Assembly: GCF_030127125.1 (NCBI RefSeq)
Contig: NZ_CP126156.1
Location: 186,001-250,000 of the forward strand
Direction of reading: 5' to 3'
Source: Halobaculum litoreum
GTDB taxonomy: Archaea > Halobacteriota > Halobacteria > Halobacteriales > Haloferacaceae
DNA length: 64,000 bases
Positions 25,745-35,276 of the stretch are shown here, piece by piece (the stretch's first letter is position 1; every line of letters starts with the position of its first letter). The notes beneath the pieces were generated by a model. It did not search any database, had not been told where the DNA came from, and was given only the letters and a program-made list of their open reading frames with translations. Both the position numbers and the translations under genes were made by a program.

Positions 25745-27091
25745 GTGGACCGTAACCGCCGCTGGCTGATCGCGTGGGGGCTGGGGTACGCTTCGGTCGG
25801 CGGGGCGTCCGTGCTGGTGCCGCTGTACGCCATCGCGCTGGACGCGAGCCTCGCGTTCGTCGGTCTCATCGCCGCCACCGCCGCGCTCGTGGGCGTGCCC
25901 GGCGCCGTCGCGTGGGCCGCCCTCGCTGCCCGCACGGACCGCCGCCGCCCGTTCGTGCTCGTGGCGCTGGGGGCGACCGCGGGCGTGCTCGCGCTCGTCC
26001 CGTTCGTCGACTCGCCCGCCGCCGTGCTCGTGTTGAACGCCGCGCTGTGGTTCGTGATCGCGGCGGCGGTGCCCGTGCTCAACCTCGTCGTCGTCGAGGG
26101 CGCGCCCGTCGACGAGTGGGACGGCCGGATCGCCTCGCTGAACGCCTGGCAGGGGTACGGCTGGGTCGCCGGCCTCGTCCTCGGCACCGCGTGGACGCTC
26201 GCGGCGCCCCGATTCGGGGTCGCCCCGCTCGTCGGCCAGCGACTGCTGTTCTTCGCGCTCGCGGTCGTCGCCACGGTCGCGCTCTCGCTGGCGCGGCTGT
26301 GGTACCCGGAGCCGTCGACCGTCTCCGCCGAGCGCTTCCGGCGGGTGTACGCCCGCCTCGCCCGCTCGAACTGGGGCGCCGGGCGCTACCTCCGCGCGAG
26401 CCTGTACGGGCCGACGCGGATGTACTGGGGCCTGCGGACGCTGCGTGTGCGGGGCGACCGTTCCGGGCGGGCCGGCGGCGGACGGGTCCCGAACCCGTTC
26501 GCGCGCTTCGCGCCGGCGCTCCGGCGGTACGTCCTCGCGGTCGTGGTGTTCTCGCTGGGGTTCGCCGTCTTCTGGGGGCCCGTGCCGGCGTTCCTCGCGG
26601 GCCGCGTCGACGCCGGCGCCGTCTTCGGCGTCTACCTCGCCGGCAACCTCGGCTCGGCGGTGTGTTACGGCCCCGCGGGTCGGCTCGCGCGGCGCTACGC
26701 CCCCTACGTCATCCAGATCGGCGCGCTCGCCGGCCGGGCGAGCCTGTTCCCCGCGGTCGCCGTCGTCGCGCTCGTCCTCCCGGCGCTGCCGGGCTACTCG
26801 CTCGCGTTCGGGCTCATCGGGGCGACGTGGGCGTTCATCGCCGTCACGACCGCCGGCATCGTCACCCGGCTCGCCGACGAGGCGACCCGCGGGGCGGCGC
26901 TCGGCGTGCAGGCGGCCGCCGCCGGCCTCGCCACCGCGGTCGGCTCGGCCGTCGGCGGCGTCGTCGCGGGCGCCGTCGGCTACCTCGCGACGTTCGCGCT
27001 CGGGGCGGCGCTCGTGGCCGCCGGCATCGGCCTCGTCGTCCTCGCGCGCCGGCCGAGCGATTACCGCTCGGCGAGGAACGTCTCGACGTGA
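25745..27091 (+). CDS. Major facilitator superfamily transporter
   Basis: A 448-residue transporter with 12 hydrophobic segments in two halves joined by a basic, Arg-rich loop (about residues 190-255). The inter-segment signature between TM2 and TM3 reads AWAALAARTDRRRP, as in MFS carriers. The substrate is not predictable. The GTG at 25745 is preferred because upstream residues are basic and unlike the rest. Its last 31 bases overlap the 3' end of the sugar-kinase gene on the other strand, an unusual convergent overlap. Confidence 0.82.
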   Translation: MDRNRRWLIAWGLGYASVGGASVLVPLYAIALDASLAFVGLIAATAALVGVPGAVAWAALAARTDRRRPFVLVALGATAGVLALVPFVDSPAAVLVLNAALWFVIAAAVPVLNLVVVEGAPVDEWDGRIASLNAWQGYGWVAGLVLGTAWTLAAPRFGVAPLVGQRLLFFALAVVATVALSLARLWYPEPSTVSAERFRRVYARLARSNWGAGRYLRASLYGPTRMYWGLRTLRVRGDRSGRAGGGRVPNPFARFAPALRRYVLAVVVFSLGFAVFWGPVPAFLAGRVDAGAVFGVYLAGNLGSAVCYGPAGRLARRYAPYVIQIGALAGRASLFPAVAVVALVLPALPGYSLAFGLIGATWAFIAVTTAGIVTRLADEATRGAALGVQAAAAGLATAVGSAVGGVVAGAVGYLATFALGAALVAAGIGLVVLARRPSDYRSARNVST

Positions 27092-28005
27092 GCCCGCGTC
27101 GGCAGCGCCGCCATCGCGCCCTGCGCGGTCGTCGCGCGCGCGCCGACGGCGTTGGCGAACCGGAGCGCCGCCGCGAGCGACTCGCCGCCGTCCAGCGCCG
27201 CGATCGCCCCCGCGGTGAACGCGTCGCCCGCGCCGGTCGTGTCGACCACGTCGGCGTCGAAGCCGGCGTGTGACGCCTCCCCGGCGCCCCACGGCGCGTC
27301 GGCCGTCGCCCGGGCGTACGAGCCGGCGGCGCCGCGCGTGACCAGCGCGGTGTGGGGCCCTCGGCGAGCACCGCCTCGGCCAGCGCCGCCGGGTCGCCCG
27401 CGTACCCCGCCGGCGCGAGGTCCTCCGCGCTGGCGACGAGCACGTCGACGTCGGGCAGCGCCGCCGCCAGCGTCTCGCCGTAGTCGAACGTGCGCCACAG
27501 CGACTCGCGGGCGTTCGGGTCGAACGACACCGTCGTGTCGGCGGGGGCCCGCGCCAACAGGTCGAACACCGCCGAGCGCGACGGCTCGTGGGCCAACTCG
27601 ACGCCGCCGACGTGGAGCCAGTCGAGCGCCGCGAGCGTCGCGTCGTCGACGGCGCCCGCCTCCAGCCGCGTGCTGGCGGTTCCCTCCAGGTACAGCGAGA
27701 ACGACCGGTCGCCGTTGGCGTCGAGCGCGACGACCGCCAGCCCGGTCGGCGCGTCGGGGTCGCGCTCGACGTACGTGTCGGGCACCCTCCGCCGACAGCG
27801 TCGCCGCGAGGAAGTCGCCGAACGCGTCGTCGCCGAGGCGCGTCCACAGCCCGGGCGCCTCGTCGAGCCGCGCCAGCCCGACGGCGACGTTCGCGGGCGC
27901 GCCGCCCGGCTTCCGGGCGTACGTCTCCGCCTCGGCGCCGCCGGCGGCCCCGCCCTCGGGGTGGAGGTCGACGATGCACTCGCCGACCACGAGCCGGCGG
28001 CTCAC
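27061..28005 (-). pseudogene. PfkB-family sugar kinase, two compensating frame changes
   Basis: A GTG at 28005 begins VVGECIVDLHPEGG and the motif RKPGGAPANVAVGLARL. Near 27782-27790 coding shifts to a frame with DPDAPTGLAVVALDANGDRSF and SFDPNARESLW. At about 27352-27360 it returns to the first frame for the catalytic end FDADVVDTTGAGDAFTAG, with the Asp base in GAGD. The two changes cancel, for about 315 residues as in ribokinase-type enzymes. It overlaps the upstream isomerase by four bases (GTGA), so the pair is an operon. Such kinases phosphorylate a sugar or ketogluconate; the exact substrate is unknown. Confidence 0.65.
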
Positions 28006-28834
28006 TCGGCCACCTCCGGGTCGTCGGCCGCGTCCCCGGGGTCGCCGTCGACGGCCGCGAGCACCTCGCGCACCCGCTCGATGCTGTGGCCGAGGTACGC
28101 GCCGTCGAGGGTGAACACCTCCGCCGAGAGCGTCCCGGCCCAGTCGGCCGGGAACGCGCGGAACACGCGCTCGAAGTCGACGAACCCGGCGCCGATGGGG
28201 AGGTGTTCGTCGTCGGCCCCGCGCACGTCGTTCAGGTGGAGGTGGGAGATGCGGTCGGCGTGGTCGGCGACCAGCGCCGCGATGCCGCCGTCGTCGCGCC
28301 CGTCGACGCGCGCGTGCCCCGTGTCGAGACACATCGACACGTCCGTCCGCTCCAGCAACTCGGCGATCCGGTTCGTGTCGAAGCGGCCGCGCGGGATGTT
28401 CTCGGCGACCAGCTCCACGCCGCGGTCGGCGGCGTGCCCGTCGAGGCGGCGCACCGACGCGACGACCGCGTCGCCGACGGTCTCGTCGTCGTGGGCGTGG
28501 GTCCACGCGTTCGGCGTCGGGTGGATCGTCGCCTTCGTCGCCCCGAGGGCGGCCGCGAGGTCGAGGTGCGCCTCGAACTCGGCGACCGACCCCGAGCGGA
28601 CGCCGTCGAACGGCGACCCCGGGTCGAGCCCGCGGAAGGGGAGGTGGACGGTGCAGCCGACGCCGCGGTCGGCGAGGGCGTCCCGGAGGGCGTCGCGCCG
28701 GGGGCCAGCCGGTCGCGCGCGCCCGCGCCGTCCAGCATCAGCTCCACGTAGTCGTAGCCGTGCTCGGCCGCCGTCGCGACCGCCTCGCGGTGGTCCATCC
28801 CGAGCTGGGTGACGAACCCGATGTCGGCGTCCAT
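28002..28834 (-). pseudogene. Sugar phosphate isomerase/epimerase (TIM barrel), frameshifted
   Basis: The ATG at 28834 starts DIGFVTQLGMDHREAVATAAEHGYDYVEL. At a GGGGG run (28700-28704) coding passes to a frame that continues with CTVHLPFRGLDPG, ATKATIHPTPNAW, VELVAENIPRGRFDTN, SMCLDTGHARVDG and ISHLHLNDVRG to the stop at 28002. These are the strands of an AP-endonuclease-2/xylose-isomerase-like barrel with metal-site Glu, Asp and His. The repaired length is about 277 residues and one base appears missing. It is coupled to the PfkB kinase, so together they may isomerise and phosphorylate a sugar. Substrate not known. Confidence 0.65.
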
Positions 28835-28981
28835 GTGTCGCCTACCGCGCGCCGCCACTTCGACCCACCGGACGCGACGAGTGCCGACCGGGCGGACGGC
28901 GCCACGGCGTCGCCCCGCCGACGCGGCCGGGCCCGGCGGGGCCACCGTGGGGCTCAAGCCGTCGGCCGACCGACACGAGGT

Positions 28982-29359
28982 ATGGACGACCTCGGACCGC
29001 TCGCGGCGCACGTCGGGAGCGTGGCGAGCGACGCCGCCGTCGACGAGGCGGCGCTGGGCGAGACGCTCGCGGGGATGCAGCGCGACGTCCGGTCGTACCC
29101 GGGGGTCGCCGACCTCGTGTTCGAGTACCGCCGCGCGTTCGAGCACGACCCGCTCGTCGCCCGGGAGGGGCGGGCGTACTACCTGCTGGTGCCGCCGCGG
29201 GTGTGGCGGGAGTTCGCCGCGGGGCTCGACGCCTCGGCGGGCGTCCTCGCCGCCGCGAAGGTCGTCCACGACCGGGCGTTCTCGGCGGCGACGGCGCTGG
29301 AGCCCGCGGAACGCGGCGACTGGGAGCCGCTCGTGTTCGTCGCCGACCGGGCGCCGTGA
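28982..29359 (+). CDS. Conserved haloarchaeal protein of unknown function
   Basis: A 125-residue acidic protein, mostly helical (LGPLAAHVGSVASDAAVDEA, YPGVADLVFEYRRAFEHDPL), with a short aromatic strand (YYLLVPPRVWREFAAGL) and an end LVFVADRAP. No signal peptide, membrane segment or known motif is visible. It stands alone, divergent from the sugar isomerase and convergent to the sensor kinase. The start at 28982 is where acidic coding composition begins. No function is proposed. Confidence 0.6.
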   Translation: MDDLGPLAAHVGSVASDAAVDEAALGETLAGMQRDVRSYPGVADLVFEYRRAFEHDPLVAREGRAYYLLVPPRVWREFAAGLDASAGVLAAAKVVHDRAFSAATALEPAERGDWEPLVFVADRAP

Positions 29360-29424
29360 CGCGACGGGGCGGCCGCCGGCGCCGGCGCGCGCGCGTCGCT
29401 CCCCGCCCGTCGCTCCCCCGGCCG

Positions 29425-31657
29425 TCAGTCGTCGTCGTCCGCGGCCGTACCGGGGGCGTCGGCCGCGTCCCCCGGGGCCAGGCGCCGTACCCGCCGTCGG
29501 CCACCTCCGCGTTCGACGGGGGGACGCCCCACGGCTCGATCTGGTCGTCGAGGTCGTGGCCGTCCGCCTCGTGGTCGCCCGCGGCCGTCCGCAGCCGCAA
29601 CACCACGACCGACCCGGTGTCGGGCAGCGGCCCGACCTCGCTCGGGTCGTCGACGAAGGCGAGTTCGCCGTCGACCCCGTCGACGATCCACCGGACGAGC
29701 CACAGGCCGATCCCGCTGGCGTGCCGGAGCTTCGTCTCGTGGCCCGACTCGACGGCCGCGCGGTCGCCCTCGGGGATCCCCGGCCCGTCGTCGGCGACGC
29801 GGAGTTCGACCGTCTCGTCGTCGCACTCGACCGTGACCGCGATCCGCGGCGCGTCGCCGTCGTGGTGGCGGGCGGCGTTCTCGACGAGGTTCCACACCGC
29901 CGTCGCGAGCAGTTCGTCGGCGTACGCGACCGCCGCGTCCGCCTCGACGGTCACCGTCGCCTCCGGGAACAGCCCCGGGCGCGGGCGGCGACCTCGTCGG
30001 CGACGGCGACGGCGTCGACCGGGCGGCCGCCGTGGTCGGCGCTCCGGAGCGTGCGGTCGACGCCGCGCACGCGGTTCCCGAGCGAGGCGAGGCGCCCGGC
30101 CGACCGCTGGATCCGCTCGGCGTACTCGACGGACTCGTCGTCGCCCCTGGCGGCGATGACGTCCGCGTAGCCGAGGACGACGTTCAACTCGTTGCGGAGG
30201 TCGTGCCGGAGCACGCGCGTCAGCACCCGGAGCCGCTGTTCGTACCGCTCGCGCCGGGTCTCGTCGCGCAGCGTCATCAGGTAGCCGCCGATCTGGGGGT
30301 CGTGGAAGCGGTTGACGCCGACGCCGTCGAGCGTCCGCCAGCCGCCGTCGGCGTGCTCGACGCGGAACGACACCCGGACGCTCTCGCCGGGCCGGCCGAG
30401 GCTCTCGGCGAACGGCTCGGCGACCCCGCGCCGGTCGTCCGGGTGGATGTAGTCGGTGAAGACGCCCCCCTCCAGCAGTTCGGGGTCGTACCCGAGCACC
30501 CCCTCGACGGCGGGGCTGATGTACTCCAACACGCCGTCGGCGTCCGCCACCGCGATGATGTCGTCGGCGTGTTCGACGTACGCGCGATACCGGCGCTCGA
30601 CCCGGGTTCGCTCGGTCACGTCCCGGAACACGAGCAGGCGGACGCCCTCGCGACCGAGCGGCTCGCACGTCGCCTCGAAGTACGTCGGCTCGCCGCCGCG
30701 CGAGTAGGCGTCGGCGTCGTCGTCGACGACGACCTCGGCGTCCTCCCCGTCGAGCAGCGCCGCGCTCGCCGGCGAGTCGGGGAGGACCCGGTCGGCCGGC
30801 AGGCCGACGCCGTCGCCGTCGAGGTCGAACGCCTCGCGGGCGGCGGGGTTCGTCTCCAGCACGCGGCCGGACTCGTCGACGACGACGATGGCGTCCTCGA
30901 GCCCGGCGAACACCGTCTCGTGGGCGACCGGCGCCACGTCGAACAGGTCGAAGCGGTACATCGCGAACAGCAACAGGAGGCTCGCGCCGCCGAACACCAC
31001 CGGCGTCGTGTCCGCCGGGGGGATCCACGGCGGGTCGAGGATGTACACGACCTCAGTCACGAGCGGGAACGTCGACGCCAGCGCCAGCGTCGCCGCCTGT
31101 TTGCGGTACGGCCCCGACGAGCGGGAGGCGGCTTCCGCCAACAGCATCACGAACGCGCTCCCGACGAGGAAGCCGTACGCGACGTGGAGGACGAACCCGA
31201 CCCCGGGGACCGCCACGTACGTCTCGACGCCGAACACCGAACGCTGCGCGACGCCGGCGAAGAACAGTCCCCCCCGGTCGAGGACGATCAGCGCGCCCGC
31301 GAGCGCCGGCTCGACGCTCAACAGCGCCGCGCGGCGAGGGGTCACCCAGTCGCCGCGGCCGGTGTAGTACAGCCCGAACAGCAGCGAGGTCGTCACGATG
31401 GGCGTCGCGGCGACCCACTTCGCGCGGAGGAGGAGCAGCCCGAGGTCGGTGGGCCCGGCGAGCAGTTGGAGGCCGAACAGCGCGGCCCACAGCGCCGCCC
31501 CGTACGTGATCGCGACGAAGGCCGTGCCGGCGTGGTCGCGCCGCTCGCGGGTCCGCAGGTACGCGAGCGTCCCCGCCGCCGTCGACGTCAGCGCCGAGGC
31601 GAAGACGGCGGCGACGAGGGTGTCTGACGCGCCAACCATTGCCGATGCTGCTTGCAT
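29425..31657 (-). pseudogene. Membrane PAS sensor histidine kinase, two frame changes
   Basis: The first frame from an ATG at 31657 codes seven membrane segments (about residues 8-215, a 7TM sensor type), two PAS domains (about 230-340 and 345-460) and the HisKA region with the phospho-acceptor in VLRHDLRNELNVVLG. At a CCCCGGG stretch (29973-29979) coding shifts to the HATPase domain (NLVENAARHHDG, VADDGPGIPEGDR, GIGLWLVRWIVDG). At CCCCCGGGG (29469-29477) a further shift gives the acidic end GTAADDDD. The repaired length is about 744 residues. No response regulator is adjacent. The start fits a TATA-like GTTTATG (about 31677-31683). Confidence 0.65.
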
Positions 31658-31725
31658 CGTCCCGGGGTAGCACGCATAAACGTACGTCCGAAATTATCAG
31701 AAGGGATTGAGGCGGTCGCGGGCCG

Positions 31726-32868
31726 TTACAGGCCGAGCTGCCGGCCGATGACGAGGTGCTGGATCTCGCTGGTCCCCTCGCCGATCTCCATCAGCTTCGC
31801 GTCGCGGTAGAAGCGCTGGGGCGGGAAGTCCGTGGTGTAGCCGTAGCCGCCGTGCACCTGCACGGAGTCCTCGGCGACCTCGCGGGCGGCCTCGCTGGCG
31901 TCGAGCTTCGCCAGCGCCGACGCCCTCGTCACGTCCTCGCCGCCGTCGTACATGGTCGCCGCCTTGTGGGTGAGCAGGCGCGCGCGCTCGACCTTCCGGT
32001 ACATGTCGACCACCTTGTCGCGGACGGCGTCGAACTTCGAGATCGGCTTGCCGAACTGCTCGCGCTCGCCGGAGTACGACTTCGCCGCCTCGTAGGCGCC
32101 CTGCGCCAGCCCGGTCGACAGCGCGGCGATGGAGATGCGGCCGCCGTCGAGCGTCTTCATCGTCTGTGTCCACCCCTCGCCCTCGTTGCCGAGGAGGCGG
32201 TCCTCGGGGATCCGGACGTCGTCGAGGGCGATCTCGCAGGTCGGCGAACAGTTGAGCCCCATCTTGTCCCAGACGGTGGTCACCTCGAAGCCGTCGTCCG
32301 CCTCGGGGTCGACGATGAACGTGGAGATGCCGTCGTAGCCCGCGCCGGGGTCGGTGACCGCCTTCACGAGCACGCTGTTGGCGACGTTCGCGTTCGTGAT
32401 GAACTGCTTCGTGCCGTTCAACACGTACTCGTCGCCGTCCTTCTCGGCGACGGTGTCCATGTCGGAGGCGTCCGACCCCGAGCCGGGCTCGGTGAGCGCC
32501 CACGCGCCCAGCCCGTCGCCCTCGGCGAGCGGGCGGAGCCACTCCTCCTTCTGCTCGTGGGTGCCGAACAGCTCGATGGGCTTGGCCCCCAGCGAGGTGT
32601 GGGCCACGTACGAGAGGCCGATGCCGCCGGAGACGCGGCCGAGCTCCTCGGCGACGACGGCGTACATCAGCGTGTCGCCGCCGAGCCCGCCGTACTCCTC
32701 GGTGAGCGGGACGCCCATCATGTCGAGGGCGGCCAACTCGTCGAAGATCTCCCGCGGGAAGCGGTGTTCGTCCTCGATCTCCTGGGCGATGGGGGCGATC
32801 TCCTCCTCGCAGAACTCCCGGACCTGGTCGCGGATCATCCGGTGTTCCGCGGGTAGATCAAAGTTCAT
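31726..32868 (-). CDS. Acyl-CoA dehydrogenase
   Basis: A 380-residue FAD enzyme that oxidises acyl-CoA to enoyl-CoA, the first step of beta-oxidation or branched-chain amino-acid breakdown. Family signatures are ALTEPGSGSDASDM (FAD/substrate site) and QVHGGYGYTTDFPPQRFYRDA near the C-terminus, with EGTSEIQHLVIGRQL at the end. Helical N- and C-terminal domains and the middle beta domain are all present at normal length. Chain-length specificity cannot be read from sequence alone. Electron transfer flavoprotein genes are not nearby. A TATA-like AAGTATTTCC lies about 25-34 bases upstream of the ATG. Confidence 0.93.
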   Translation of the reverse strand: MNFDLPAEHRMIRDQVREFCEEEIAPIAQEIEDEHRFPREIFDELAALDMMGVPLTEEYGGLGGDTLMYAVVAEELGRVSGGIGLSYVAHTSLGAKPIELFGTHEQKEEWLRPLAEGDGLGAWALTEPGSGSDASDMDTVAEKDGDEYVLNGTKQFITNANVANSVLVKAVTDPGAGYDGISTFIVDPEADDGFEVTTVWDKMGLNCSPTCEIALDDVRIPEDRLLGNEGEGWTQTMKTLDGGRISIAALSTGLAQGAYEAAKSYSGEREQFGKPISKFDAVRDKVVDMYRKVERARLLTHKAATMYDGGEDVTRASALAKLDASEAAREVAEDSVQVHGGYGYTTDFPPQRFYRDAKLMEIGEGTSEIQHLVIGRQLGL

Positions 32869-33001
32869 GAACGAAGTGGAGGCGTCCCGGGAAATACTTG
32901 TTTCGATGGCTTTCGGTACGCGCAATATCCGCGCCGCCCGCCCGTCCCCGAGCGCGACGCCGTTTTGCCCCGCCGCCCCGTAGTTGCTCCTCCCGAGACA
33001 G

Positions 33002-33211
33002 ATGACCGAACGGCTCACACGGTACGGGCGGGCCGCCGGACCGCCGCTCGCGGTCGTCGCGGCGTGCGGCCTCGCGACGACGGTCGCCGTCGCGGCGTTC
33101 GATCTCCCGGCGTGGTACGTCCCGGCGGTCGTCGCGGTCTCGGCCGTGCTCGGGCTGCTCGCCGCGGTGGGGTTGCTGCTCGGGGCCGTGTTGTACCGTC
33201 GGTCGTTCTGA
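33002..33211 (+). CDS. Small two-helix membrane protein
   Basis: A 69-residue protein with two hydrophobic segments (about residues 14-33 and 41-65) joined by a short loop (DLPAWYVP) and ended by YRRSF. No family was recognised. The TTTTG at 32963-32967 is somewhat far for a leaderless start, so the true start could differ slightly. It is divergent from acyl-CoA dehydrogenase and upstream of a RIO-like kinase in the same direction, 57 bases away. Confidence 0.6.
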   Translation: MTERLTRYGRAAGPPLAVVAACGLATTVAVAAFDLPAWYVPAVVAVSAVLGLLAAVGLLLGAVLYRRSF

Positions 33212-33268
33212 CCCCGGCGGAGGCGACGGAGGACGACGCTTATCCCGCTCGCCGGGGTACCACGTGGC

Positions 33269-34120
33269 ATGGACTTCCAGCGCCTCCTCCGCGGCACCGT
33301 CGAGTGGGAGCGGCTGGAGGCGGTCGGCCGCGAGTTGGCGGCCCGCTACGGCGACGGCGCGGCCCGCGTCGAGTTCCTCGACGCCGACAACTGGCTCTCC
33401 ACCCCGTTCATCCTCCACACTGGCGGCGAGACGTACTTCGTGAAGGTGGTGAGCCGGCAGAACTCCGTCGTCCACGCGCTGTTCACCGCCGGCCGCAACC
33501 TCGGGGCGTTCACCTCCGGCACCGAGGGGTTCTTCGAACACTTCGGCACGCCCGCGGACATGGCCCGGCACGAACTCGAGGCGACCCGGGAGATGCGCGC
33601 GCTCGGCGTGAACGCGCCCGAGCCGGTCGAGGCGCTGGAGATCGACGGGCTGGGCGTCCTCGTCGTCGAGTACCTCCCGGCGTTCCGCTCGCTCGACGAG
33701 CTGGACACCGAGGCCGAGCGCGAACTCGCGCCGGCGCTGTTCCGGGCGCTCCGACGGCTCCACGACCACGGGCTGGCCCACGGCGACCTCCGCGCGGAGA
33801 ACGTCCTGATCCTCGACGGCGACCTGTACCTCATCGACGCGACGAGCGTCCGCGAACCGGGCGCGCTCGACGCCTGCGAGTACGACCTCGCGTGCGGGCT
33901 GGCGGCGCTGGAGCCGCTGATCGGCGCGGCGGCCGCGGTCGAGGCCGCGCTGACGGCGTACGACGCGGAGTCGGTGCTCGGCGCCCGCGAGTACCTCGAC
34001 TTCGTGGCGATCCGGCCGGACCACGACTTCGACGGCCCGGGGCTGAAAGGCGAGATCGAGAAGCGTGCGGCCGAGCGAAGCGAGGCCGCGGTCACGAACG
34101 GCGAGCGCAGCGAGCCGTGA
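33269..34120 (+). CDS. RIO/Kae1-associated-like protein kinase
   Basis: A 283-residue atypical kinase-fold protein. The ATP-anchoring lysine is K59 in ETYFVKVVS, the catalytic loop is HGDLRAENVLI with D173, and the metal-binding Asp is D190 in LYLIDAT. The short loops match RIO-like kinases rather than eukaryotic-type ones. An N-terminal helical part precedes the fold. Substrate unknown; it may be a small molecule or a protein. The last 20 residues, with ERSEA and ERSEP, come from a repetitive GAGCGAAGCGAG-type sequence and were probably added by extension past an older stop. CTTATCCC (33238-33245) is the likely TATA box. Confidence 0.75.
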   Translation: MDFQRLLRGTVEWERLEAVGRELAARYGDGAARVEFLDADNWLSTPFILHTGGETYFVKVVSRQNSVVHALFTAGRNLGAFTSGTEGFFEHFGTPADMARHELEATREMRALGVNAPEPVEALEIDGLGVLVVEYLPAFRSLDELDTEAERELAPALFRALRRLHDHGLAHGDLRAENVLILDGDLYLIDATSVREPGALDACEYDLACGLAALEPLIGAAAAVEAALTAYDAESVLGAREYLDFVAIRPDHDFDGPGLKGEIEKRAAERSEAAVTNGERSEP

Positions 34121-34171
34121 GTCGCGCGGTGGTGGGTGCGGCGAGGCCGCGGCCTCCGCCCGCGTCGCCCC

Positions 34172-34620
34172 TCACTCGCACGGCAGCGGCTCCTCGAGCG
34201 TCACGTTCCCGACGAGGACCGCCCCGCACATCGTCGCGGTGCCGTGGACCGTGCAGAAGTCCTCGTACACCCCGGGCCGCCGGAAGGTGTCCGTCTCGGA
34301 CTCGCCCTCGCCGTAGTTGCCGGAGAAGTACTCCCACGGGGTCGCGGCGTCGTGGCACGTCGCGCTCTTGACGTTGTGGACGTACGGGCCCCGGTTCACC
34401 CACTCGACGGTGACCGGCGGCTCGACCGGCAGCCGGATCGGGGCGACGGCGTCGTTCGCGAGGTCGACGGTCGCGGTCGTCGGGTCGCCCGGCGCCGCGG
34501 TCGGTTCCGGGACGGTGTCGTCCCCGCGGGCGCCCGCACAGCCGGCGAGTCCCGCGACGAGGCCGGTCGCGCGGCGGCGAGGACGCGTCTGCGGTCCGTA
34601 CTCGGGCTGCGAGCGACGCC
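34172..34620 (-). pseudogene. Tat-exported cupredoxin (halocyanin-like) lipoprotein, frameshifted
   Basis: The mature frame ends at 34172 and holds a single cupredoxin domain. Copper ligands are a His in GPYVHNVKS and then Cys, His and Met in DFCTVHGTATMCG. Reading upstream in the same frame gives VAGLAGCAG, an archaeal lipobox, and an acidic Ala/Pro linker. The twin-arginine part (DRRRVLAAA) lies in another frame, so one base is missing near 34563-34577. The start codon is unclear and the upper limit here is approximate. Such blue-copper lipoproteins carry electrons on the outer face of the membrane, for instance toward terminal oxidases. Confidence 0.6.
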
Positions 34621-34669
34621 GCCAAGGGGGTTGTCCGAAATCCGTCCGGAATCCGTCCCGACGGCCGGC

Positions 34670-35122
34670 TCACCCCTCGGTGATCTCGATCGTCACGGGG
34701 CCGTCGTCGGCGGCCTCCGCCCCGGCGTCCTCGCCGGCGCTCGTCGACTCCTCGGCGACGAACGACTCCAGCGCCTCGACGTTCCACACGTTCGCCTTCA
34801 CCACCGCGTCGAACAGCGGGCCGACGACGGGGATCGCCCCCAGCGCGACGTCGGCGGCGACGTTCGCCAACATCCGGACGACCGTCGTCAGCGGGACGCC
34901 GAGGTACGCCGCCTCGGCGACGATGTACAGCGACACGCCCGCTGCGACGGCGTCGCCCGCCCCCGGCAACACCCCCAACACCGGGTCGAGCCCGACCCAC
35001 GTGTCCGTCCCCGGCACCCGAACCGCCTCGTCCATGAGGCGCGCGACGGTCCGCACGCGTGCCAGCGCCGGTTCGTCGGCCGATTCGGGCAGGTCCATCG
35101 TGAGCGACTCGGCGTCGGTCAT
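34670..35122 (-). CDS. DUF4112 membrane protein
   Basis: A 150-residue protein matching DUF4112: RVRTVARLMDEAVRVPGTD, GLDPVLGVLPGAGDAVAAG, then two or three hydrophobic segments and GAIPVVGPLFDAVVKAN. The motif of a small loop followed by glycine/proline-rich hydrophobic hairpins is characteristic. The C-terminal tail is acidic and ends in a short strand (DGPVTIEITEG). DUF4112 proteins occur in bacteria and archaea; no activity is established. It is divergent from the aldehyde dehydrogenase gene. Confidence 0.82.
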   Translation of the reverse strand: MTDAESLTMDLPESADEPALARVRTVARLMDEAVRVPGTDTWVGLDPVLGVLPGAGDAVAAGVSLYIVAEAAYLGVPLTTVVRMLANVAADVALGAIPVVGPLFDAVVKANVWNVEALESFVAEESTSAGEDAGAEAADDGPVTIEITEG

Positions 35123-35276
35123 GGTCGGTCCGTCACGATCGCGCGGAAAGTGCCTTGCGGCCGACACGACGCCCCTCGCCGCCGATCGCGGGACGGCGCT
35201 CGCCCGACGCCGCGGGGCTCCGGCGCGACGGGGCGGTTCCCGCACCTATTTCACCACCCTCGCGCAAGTTTTGCCC

